Shown: positions 30,491 through 34,356 of the stretch, one piece after another | Layout of the letters: each line of letters begins with the position of its first letter | Position numbering within the stretch: the first letter of the stretch is position 1 | Assembly: GCA_910584605.1 (NCBI GenBank) | Contig: CAJUAW010000013.1 | Location: forward strand, 1-34,356 | DNA length: 34,356 bases | Direction of reading: 5' to 3' | Source of the DNA: an uncultured Oscillospiraceae bacterium | Lineage (GTDB): Bacteria > Bacillota_A > Clostridia > Oscillospirales > Oscillospiraceae | Position numbers and translations under genes: made by a program | Notes under the pieces: generated by a model | What the model was told of the DNA's origin: nothing | The model's input: only the letters and a program-made list of their open reading frames with translations | Database searches by the model: none

Positions 30491-30549
30491 GAAAACCGGG
30501 AACCGCCGGTTTTTTCAATCAAAAAGAGCGGAGCCGCGACCCCACTCTT
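30491..30549 (-). promoter_or_regulatory. Attenuator-like leader of the rimP-nusA operon
   Basis: The first hairpin on the minus strand is AAGAGTGGGG/CTCCGCTCTT (30549-30540/30533-30524) with two G-U pairs, followed by TTTTT (30523-30519), a clear intrinsic terminator ahead of the operon. A second hairpin, AAAACCGG/CCGGTTTT (30513-30506/30499-30492), stands just before the ribosome-binding site. NusA is known to regulate such leaders; here this is inferred from position. Confidence 0.7.
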
Positions 30550-30576
30550 ACCAATACTACCTTACATTCTTTGCTT

Positions 30577-30605
30577 ACTATACCACACTGCCGGAGAAAT
30601 TGCAA
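30577..30605 (-). promoter_or_regulatory. Promoter of the rimP-nusA-infB operon
   Basis: TTGCAA (30605-30600), 17 bp and TGG-TATAGT (30582-30577) on the minus strand form a good extended promoter. Confidence 0.85.
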
Positions 30606-30627
30606 GGGATTATGACGAAGTTTTTTC

Positions 30628-30661
30628 CAAAAAAACGGAAGCCTTCCAGGCTTTTTTCCGT
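30628..30661 (-). terminator. Insulating terminator upstream of the rimP promoter
   Basis: On the minus strand, ACGGA(AAAA)AGCCT/AGGCT-TCCGT (30661-30635) with a GGA loop and a bulge precedes a run of seven T. It would stop antisense transcripts coming from the ygiQ side before they reach rimP. The plus strand also has AAGCCT/AGGCTT followed by TTTT. Confidence 0.6.
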
Positions 30662-30778
30662 CAAAAGCGGTCAAAAAATCCAGATTGGCCGCTCATTCCC
30701 GGAGTGAATCCGGAAAAACCGGCACATACTAGAGCGCGGATGGGACTTCCGTGAAAAATCAAGCGGGAGGATAAATCG

Positions 30779-31216
30779 ATGAAAAAAAACATCCTGGCTC
30801 TGGCCCTGGCCCTCACCCTGGTGGGATCGCTGGCGGCCTGCAGCAATCGTGACCCCAAGACCAACGGCGGTACCGGCAGTCAGAACGGGACCGTCTCCGG
30901 CAGCACCGCCGGAAGCGGCAGCGGCACTGCCGGAACGGTCAGCCGGCGCTACCGCAGCGAGACCAATTATGACGGCCGCAGCTATTTTGACGACGGCCAT
31001 TACACCGCCGGCTCCAACGGCCAGGTCTACAACAACGGCGGCGATATGGTCTCCCGTGACCTGACCCAGGACGCCCGGGACATCGTCCGGGACGCCGGCG
31101 ACGCCATTGGCGACATTGGCCGGGGCATTGGCGGCGTGATCACCGGCAGCGGCACCGGCATCAACAGCAGCGGCACCCCCAGCTGGGAGCCTGACTCCAG
31201 CGCGGTGCGCTATTAA
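30779..31216 (+). CDS. Small Gly/Ser-rich lipoprotein
   Basis: The 145-aa product has a lipoprotein signal (MKKNILALALALTLVGSLAAC with the LAAC lipobox, Cys21). A Gly/Ser/Thr-rich linker (TNGGTGSQNGTVSGSTAGSG), an Arg/Tyr segment (SRRYRSETNYDGRSYFDDGH) and a repetitive part (DARDIVRDAGDAIGDIGRG) follow. No enzyme domain is seen; it is probably a membrane-anchored extracellular protein. A GGGAGG site lies ahead of the ATG. It sits alone on the plus strand, insulated by terminators on both sides. The exact family is unknown to me. Confidence 0.72.
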   Translation: MKKNILALALALTLVGSLAACSNRDPKTNGGTGSQNGTVSGSTAGSGSGTAGTVSRRYRSETNYDGRSYFDDGHYTAGSNGQVYNNGGDMVSRDLTQDARDIVRDAGDAIGDIGRGIGGVITGSGTGINSSGTPSWEPDSSAVRY

Positions 31217-31221
31217 CCAAA

Positions 31222-31254
31222 CCGGGACGGGCATGCACGCCCGTCCCGGCCCTT
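31222..31254. terminator. Terminator between the lipoprotein gene and ygiQ
   Basis: An 11-bp perfect stem CCGGGACGGGC/GCCCGTCCCGG (31222-31232/31239-31249) with an ATGCAC loop and a following CCCTTTT ends the lipoprotein transcript and lies at the end of the convergent ygiQ-like gene. Confidence 0.85.
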
Positions 31255-33228
31255 TTACCGCTTCTTCTTCGGCTTCGCCCAGCCCTTCTTTCGAACGGGT
31301 TTGGAGGAGTCCTCCTTTTTCTCCACCCGGGTCCGGGTATCGATGCGGGACCGCTTCCCTCCCTGGGCTCCCCCTCTGGAGGCGCTGTCCGCCCTGCGGG
31401 CTGGCTGGGCGGGCGGTTCCCCTCGGTCCGGCTTGACCAGACAGTGCTTGCCGTAGCCGATCAGGTCCTCCCGGCCCGTTTTGCGGAGCGCCTCCAGCAC
31501 CAGCTTCCGGTTCTGAGGCTTGCGCCACTGCATCAGCGCCCGCTGGAGGGCCTTGTCGTGGGGTGTTTTGGGGACGAACACCGGCTTCATGGTCCGGGGG
31601 TCCAGGCCGGTGTACCACATGCAGGTGGCCAGAGTGCCGGGGGTGGGGTAGAAATCCTGGACCTGCTCGGGCATGTGGCCCTGCTTGTTCAGCCACTCCG
31701 CCAGCCGGACCGCGTCCTCCAGAGTACAGCCAGGGTGGGAGGAGATCAGGTAGGGCACCAGATACTGCTCCTTGCCGTAGCGGCGGTTCAGCTTGAAATA
31801 TTTTTCCCGGAATTTCTCGTAGACCTCGATGTGGGGCTTGCCCATGTAGTCCAGGGTGTGGGCTACGCAGTGCTCCGGGGCCACCTTCAGCTGGCCCGAG
31901 ATGTGGTGCTGGACCAGATCGGTGAAAAACTCCCCGCTGGGGTCCTTCATCAGGTAGTCAAAGCGGATGCCTGAGCGGATGAACACCTTTTTCACCTTGG
32001 GGATGTCCCGCAGCCTGCGCAGGAGCATCATATAATCGGTGTGGTCCGCATCCAGATTGGGGCAGGGTTCCGGAGCCAGACAGGCCCGATTGCGGCACAT
32101 ACCGCTCTTCAGCTGCTTTTGGCAGGAGGGCCGGCGGAAGGTGGCCGACGGCCCGCCCACGTCATGGATGTAGCCCTTGAAGCCGGGGTGCTGGGCGAGG
32201 GCCTTCACCTCCCGGATGACACTGTCGTGGCTGCGGCAGGAGATGGTCCGCCCCTGGTGGAAGGCCAGGGAGCAGAAATTGCAGGCCCCGAAGCACCCCC
32301 GGTTGTGGGTGACAGAGAAGCGGACCTCCTCAATGGCGGGCACGCCGCCCATCTCGCCGTACATAGGGTGGGGCTCCCGGACGTAGGGCAGCTCCGCCAC
32401 CCGGTCCATCTCCTGGGTGGTCAGGGGGAAGGCGGGGGGGTTGACCACAAGAAAGCGGTCCCCGTGCTTCTGGAGGATGGCCCTGCCCGACACCGCGTCG
32501 TGCTCCTGGTATTCCACCATGTTGGCCCGGGCGTAGGCCGCTTTGGAGGCGGACACCTCCTCAAAGGAGGGGACCTCCACCCTGGGATAGGCGCACAGGC
32601 CGGGGTATTTGCCGATGACACAGGTGCCCCGCACGTCGGTAATTTCTCCCACAGGGGTGCCCGAGGCCAGCCGGGCAGCAATCTCCAGGGTGGCCGTCTC
32701 CCCCATGCCGTAGGTGAGGATGTCCGCCTGGGCATCGAAGAGGACGGACCGGCGCACCTTGTCCTCCCAGTAATCGTAGTGGGCGAAGCGGCGGAGAGAT
32801 GCCTCCAGCCCGCCGATGACAATGGGGATGTCCCCAAAGGCTTCCCGCACCCGGTTGGAGTAGACCACCGTGGCATGGTCGGGGCGCAGGCCCGCCCTGC
32901 GGCCGGGGGAGTAGGCGTCGTCGTGACGGCGCTTTTTGGCGGCGGTGTAGTGGGCCACCATAGAGTCGATGTTCCCCGCCCCGATGAGCACCCCCAGCCT
33001 GGGGCGGCCCAGAGGCCGGAACGCCTCCGCCGATCTCCAGTCCGGCTGGGCCAGCACGGCCACCCGATAGCCCTCCGCCTCCAGCAGCCGCCCGATGATA
33101 GCCGGGCCGAAGGAGGGGTGGTCCACATAGGCGTCCCCGGTGATGAGCAGGAAGTCATACCCGTCCCAGCCCCGGCGGGCCATGTCGTCCAGGGTCACGG
33201 GGAGAAATAAATCGCGGTCAAACGGCAT
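31255..33228 (-). CDS. ygiQ: YgiQ-type radical SAM protein
   Basis: The 657-aa protein matches YgiQ. An N-terminal domain (WDGYDFLLITGDAYVDHPSF, GYRVAVLAQPDW) resembles a cobalamin-binding fold. The conserved middle has AGNIDSMVAHYTAAKKRRHD, then the radical SAM motif RGCFGACNFCSLAFHQGR (CxxxCxxC), KGYIHDVGGPSATFR, VKKVFIRSGIRFDYL and QVQDFYPTPGTLATCMWYTG. A Lys/Arg-rich tail of about 60 residues ends it. The substrate is unknown in the family. It has its own promoter and a GAGGGCGGAGC site before the ATG. Confidence 0.95.
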   Translation of the reverse strand: MPFDRDLFLPVTLDDMARRGWDGYDFLLITGDAYVDHPSFGPAIIGRLLEAEGYRVAVLAQPDWRSAEAFRPLGRPRLGVLIGAGNIDSMVAHYTAAKKRRHDDAYSPGRRAGLRPDHATVVYSNRVREAFGDIPIVIGGLEASLRRFAHYDYWEDKVRRSVLFDAQADILTYGMGETATLEIAARLASGTPVGEITDVRGTCVIGKYPGLCAYPRVEVPSFEEVSASKAAYARANMVEYQEHDAVSGRAILQKHGDRFLVVNPPAFPLTTQEMDRVAELPYVREPHPMYGEMGGVPAIEEVRFSVTHNRGCFGACNFCSLAFHQGRTISCRSHDSVIREVKALAQHPGFKGYIHDVGGPSATFRRPSCQKQLKSGMCRNRACLAPEPCPNLDADHTDYMMLLRRLRDIPKVKKVFIRSGIRFDYLMKDPSGEFFTDLVQHHISGQLKVAPEHCVAHTLDYMGKPHIEVYEKFREKYFKLNRRYGKEQYLVPYLISSHPGCTLEDAVRLAEWLNKQGHMPEQVQDFYPTPGTLATCMWYTGLDPRTMKPVFVPKTPHDKALQRALMQWRKPQNRKLVLEALRKTGREDLIGYGKHCLVKPDRGEPPAQPARRADSASRGGAQGGKRSRIDTRTRVEKKEDSSKPVRKKGWAKPKKKR

Positions 33229-33259
33229 GCTCCGCCCTCTTTTCCCTTAAAATAGGATC

Positions 33260-33288
33260 AGTATATCAGCCTTGGAGGAATCCGTCAA
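33260..33288 (-). promoter_or_regulatory. Promoter of ygiQ
   Basis: TTGACG (33288-33283), 17 bp and TATACT (33265-33260) on the minus strand. It is divergent from the first toxin promoter, whose -35 is 7 bp away. Confidence 0.8.
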
Positions 33289-33294
33289 CACGCC

Positions 33295-33323
33295 TTGCGG
33301 GACTTGTCGGATTTTGGTATAAT
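33295..33323 (+). promoter_or_regulatory. Toxin promoter, cassette 1
   Basis: TTGCGG (33295-33300), 17 bp and TGG-TATAAT (33318-33323). The spacer half and start region (TGTCGGATTTTGGTATAATG) are identical to those of cassette 2. In the mRNA leader, ACCT (33338-33341) can pair with AGGT (33359-33362) of the ribosome-binding site, which may hide it. Confidence 0.85.
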
Positions 33324-33368
33324 GGCGGTGCTGTTCTACCTACACCGGCAGCAGATGGAGGTGAAGGT

Positions 33369-33464
33369 ATGGAGTATATCGCCAGCTTCTTCGTGTCTGC
33401 TACAGCAAATGTAGCCGCCTACTACATCTGCAAATGGCTCGACAGACACAGCAAAGAACAGTGA
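33369..33464 (+). CDS. 31-aa hydrophobic peptide, putative type I toxin 1
   Basis: A 32-codon frame starts at the ATG at 33369 (GGAGGTGAAGGT upstream). The peptide starts MEYIASFFVSATANVAAYYI (one membrane helix) and ends KWLDRHSKEQ, a charged tail after a Trp-Leu pair. It is 17 of 31 residues identical to the peptide of cassette 2. The layout of helix plus WL-charged tail resembles Fst/Ldr type I toxins, but the proline of that family is missing. The toxic function is inferred from the antisense architecture around it, not shown. Confidence 0.78.
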   Translation: MEYIASFFVSATANVAAYYICKWLDRHSKEQ

Positions 33465-33474
33465 GCCTGCCACA

Positions 33475-33526
33475 GCGAAAGCGACCCCCCGGAGAGTGCC
33501 TACCTCTTTCGGGGGGTCGCTTTTGC
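33475..33526. terminator. Bidirectional terminator of cassette 1
   Basis: A 17-bp near-perfect stem GCGAAAGCGACCCCCCG/CGGGGGGTCGCTTTTGC (33475-33491/33510-33526) has an 18-base loop. With T-rich ends on both sides it can end both the toxin mRNA and the convergent RNA, which overlap in it. Confidence 0.85.
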
Positions 33527-33570
33527 GATGAAGGTATTGGGTTACGATAGCCAGCTTCTTAGCTTTCGCT
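33475..33570 (-). ncRNA. Candidate antisense antitoxin RNA, cassette 1
   Basis: A convergent RNA of about 95 nt would start near 33570 and end at the shared terminator. It is complementary to the blocks TGAAGGTAT (33529-33537) and GCCAGCTTCTT (33550-33560). The same blocks occur in the toxin gene at 33362-33370 (across the start codon) and 33381-33391. The RNA can therefore pair with the toxin mRNA at its start as well as in the terminator loop, as in the par/Fst system. Not experimentally shown. Confidence 0.7.
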
Positions 33571-33576
33571 GGTGCT

Positions 33577-33605
33577 ATTATAGCACAACTCTCCTGCCCC
33601 TGCAA
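33577..33605 (-). promoter_or_regulatory. Antisense RNA promoter, cassette 1
   Basis: On the minus strand TTGCAG (33605-33600), 17 bp and TGC-TATAAT (33582-33577) form a strong extended promoter pointing towards the toxin gene. Confidence 0.85.
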
Positions 33606-33643
33606 GGGGCAATTTCATCCCGCGTTTACCACGTTTACGGCAC

Positions 33644-33672
33644 TTGCGGGTGCTGTCGGATTTTGGTATAAT
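33644..33672 (+). promoter_or_regulatory. Toxin promoter, cassette 2
   Basis: TTGCGG (33644-33649), 17 bp and TGG-TATAAT (33667-33672). In the leader CCACCT (33686-33691) can pair with AGGTGG (33709-33714) in the ribosome-binding site, a likely lock on translation. Confidence 0.85.
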
Positions 33673-33718
33673 GGCGGTGCTGTCCCCACCTACACCGGCA
33701 GCGGGAGGAGGTGGAAAC

Positions 33719-33814
33719 ATGGATATGCTTATCAGTTTCATCGTGTCTGTCGCAGCGAACGTAGTCTCCCACTGCGTGAGCAAGTGGCTTGACAGACATA
33801 GCAGGGAACAGTAA
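33719..33814 (+). CDS. 31-aa hydrophobic peptide, putative type I toxin 2
   Basis: The ATG at 33719 follows GGGAGGAGG. The peptide starts MDMLISFIVSVAANVVSHCV and ends SKWLDRHSREQ. It has the same length, membrane helix and tail as peptide 1, with most changes conservative. This conservation of the protein with change of the surrounding nucleotides argues that the frame is under selection. The same caution applies: toxicity is inferred. Confidence 0.78.
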   Translation: MDMLISFIVSVAANVVSHCVSKWLDRHSREQ

Positions 33815-33823
33815 GCCTGTCAT

Positions 33824-33880
33824 CGCAAAAAGCGGCCCCCCGGAGAGCTCCCATCTCTTCCGGGGGGCCGCTTTTTTGCG
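33824..33880. terminator. Bidirectional terminator of cassette 2
   Basis: A stem CGCAAAAAGCGGCCCCCCGG (33824-33843) with its partner at 33860-33880 (CCGGGGGGCCGCTTTTTTGC plus G) and a 16-base loop. Both arms carry A/T tracts, so it can work on either strand. The loop starts AGAG, as in cassette 1. Confidence 0.85.
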
Positions 33881-33918
33881 GTGGATACATGGAATGATTA
33901 TCAGTTCTGGCTTTCGCC
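33824..33918 (-). ncRNA. Candidate antisense antitoxin RNA, cassette 2
   Basis: A convergent RNA of about 95 nt from near 33918 to the shared terminator. The region at 33880-33906 repeats the toxin 2 start at 33710-33737 almost completely (GGTGGA.ACATGGA, then TG.TTATCAGTT). The RNA is thus complementary to the ribosome-binding site, start codon and first codons of its own toxin mRNA. The repeat differs from that of cassette 1, which suggests specific pairing. Confidence 0.72.
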
Positions 33919-33924
33919 AAGGTT

Positions 33925-33954
33925 ATTATAACACATTGGTGTCACTCAATGCAA
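33925..33954 (-). promoter_or_regulatory. Antisense RNA promoter, cassette 2
   Basis: TTGCAT (33954-33949), 18 bp and TGT-TATAAT (33930-33925) on the minus strand. Its -35 lies 9 bp past the end of the XRE 2 gene, so read-through from the XRE gene would enter the antisense RNA. Confidence 0.8.
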
Positions 33955-33963
33955 GAGGGATTT

Positions 33964-34179
33964 TCACCGCCGTTCCCGCTCCTCGGAGCGACCCACCAGG
34001 TAATCCAGGCTGACGTCAAAGAAGTCGGCGATGGCAATGAGGCCCTTCATATCAGGCGACCGCTGCTGCAACTCGTAGCACTGGTAGGCCCGAAAGCCGA
34101 TTCCCAATTCAGCAGCAACTTCTTTCTGCGTCAAATCCCGTTCTTTTCTCAGCAGCCGGATACGTTCATGAAATTTCAT
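33964..34179 (-). CDS. XRE-family repressor of a divergent switch (module 2)
   Basis: A 71-aa helix-turn-helix protein (RIRLLRKERDLTQKEVAAEL, IGFRAYQCYELQQRSP) with the C-terminal helix IAIADFFDVSLDYLVGRSEE, very close to module 1 (IADFFDVSLDYL is identical). The start is the ATG at 34179 with AAGGGA upstream. It is divergent from the partner gene that is cut off by the window end. It is probably autoregulated through the two operators at 34202-34247. It ends close to the antitoxin promoter of cassette 2. Confidence 0.9.
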   Translation of the reverse strand: MKFHERIRLLRKERDLTQKEVAAELGIGFRAYQCYELQQRSPDMKGLIAIADFFDVSLDYLVGRSEERERR

Positions 34180-34197
34180 TTTCTTTCCCTTCGCCCC

Positions 34198-34247
34198 TTG
34201 ACATTCGCAATTTGTAGATGTATAATTGCATTCGCAAATTGCGAATG
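34198..34247. promoter_or_regulatory. Divergent promoter with two palindromic operators (module 2)
   Basis: TTGACA (34198-34203), 17 bp and TATAAT (34221-34226) form a perfect consensus promoter towards the partner gene. Operator O1 (CATTCGCAATTTGTAGATG, 34202-34220, imperfect) fills the spacer and O2 (CATTCGCAAATTGCGAATG, 34229-34247, perfect 19-bp dyad) lies just past the -10. Centres are 27 bp apart. The geometry equals module 1, but the operator sequence differs. Confidence 0.87.
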
Positions 34248-34271
34248 TATTGTAGATGAGGAGTGGCAACT

Positions 34272-34326
34272 ATGCAAGAACTATTTGCCCAGCTGTTCTG
34301 GGGAAATGAAGACGTTTCCCACGCTG
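34272..34326 (+). CDS. Start of the partner protein of XRE module 2 (cut off)
   Basis: The ATG at 34272 (GAGGAG site) encodes MQELFAQLFWGNEDVSHA before the genomic sequence ends. This aligns to MQDLLAEVIWDNEDIHIA of the module 1 partner. The gene is broken only because the contig ends; everything after 34326 is adapter. Confidence 0.8.
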
Positions 34327-34356
34327 AGATCGGAAGAGCACACGTCTGAACTCCAG
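34327..34356 (+). other. Illumina TruSeq adapter sequence at the contig end
   Basis: The last 30 bases start AGATCGGAAGAGCACACGTC and continue CTGAACTCCAG, the standard TruSeq adapter read-through sequence. They are not genomic, and any translation or homology through them is an artefact. Confidence 0.98.

Noticed and set aside
28312..30492. 726-codon open frame antisense to ylxQ, rnpM, nusA and rimP
   Set aside because: Shadow of four confidently identified genes with conserved order.
33295..33960. Repeated units that might be a CRISPR array
   Set aside because: Only two units, about 349 bp apart, each with a promoter, frame and terminator; there are no short regular repeats and spacers and no cas genes.
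1..34326. tRNA, rRNA, insertion sequences or phage genes
   Set aside because: I found no cloverleaf or rRNA motif, no transposase and no structural phage gene by reading both strands. The XRE modules are phage-like only in their switch layout.

Overview
The window looks like chromosomal DNA of a GC-rich gut clostridium of the Oscillospiraceae type (Flavonifractor/Intestinimonas-like). This is inferred from strong GC codon bias, near-consensus TTGACA/TATAAT promoters, AGGAGG ribosome-binding sites, Firmicutes-type gene orders (rimP-nusA-rnpM-ylxQ-infB and rbfA-nrnA-truB-ribF), a YerC/TrpR-like protein, a QueT transporter and a DUF1576-type membrane protein. The last 30 bases (34327-34356) are Illumina adapter sequence, so the real DNA stops at about 34326.

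Layout. 1-1260: rplJ-rplL (minus strand) with a consensus promoter and an L10-type leader. 1296-2349: a lower-GC pair, a YciI-like protein and a divergent TetR regulator sharing a 39-bp palindromic operator. 2397-5165: ilvA, a GC-rich highly structured intergenic stretch, rpe and recR. 5175-9080: two paralogous coiled-coil proteins, sfsA, an EamA transporter, an HD-domain protein and queT with a structured leader. 9251-12355: an OmpR-type two-component system with tandem repeats in its promoter. 12450-12879: a decayed TraX-like gene. 12917-18292: a minus-strand operon for aryl-acid/aryl-CoA metabolism (YerC/TrpR-like regulator, iorA, iorB, two unknown proteins, paaK, ACT protein). Divergent to it is an acyl-CoA synthetase gene (18426-20060).

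20095-30605 is a long minus-strand block for translation and cofactor functions. It reads rimP-nusA-rnpM-ylxQ-infB, then rbfA-nrnA-truB-ribF-DUF1576. Between infB and rbfA sits a small cassette: a 48-aa protein, an XRE repressor and a divergent 87-aa partner. The XRE promoter, with two palindromic operators, now lies upstream of rbfA-truB-ribF. 30779-33228 holds a Gly/Ser-rich lipoprotein and a YgiQ-type radical SAM protein.

The most interesting part is the right end, 33295-34326. Two tandem cassettes, about 349 bp apart, each encode a 31-aa hydrophobic peptide ending in KWLDRHS(K/R)EQ. Each cassette has its own promoter, a bidirectional terminator and a convergent promoter for a short RNA. 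In each, the convergent RNA region carries a direct repeat of that cassette's own toxin translation start. This is the architecture of a par/Fst-like type I toxin-antitoxin system, but the peptides lack the usual Fst/Ldr proline motif and may form a new family. Immediately beyond is a second copy of the XRE/partner module with the same promoter-operator geometry but a different operator sequence.
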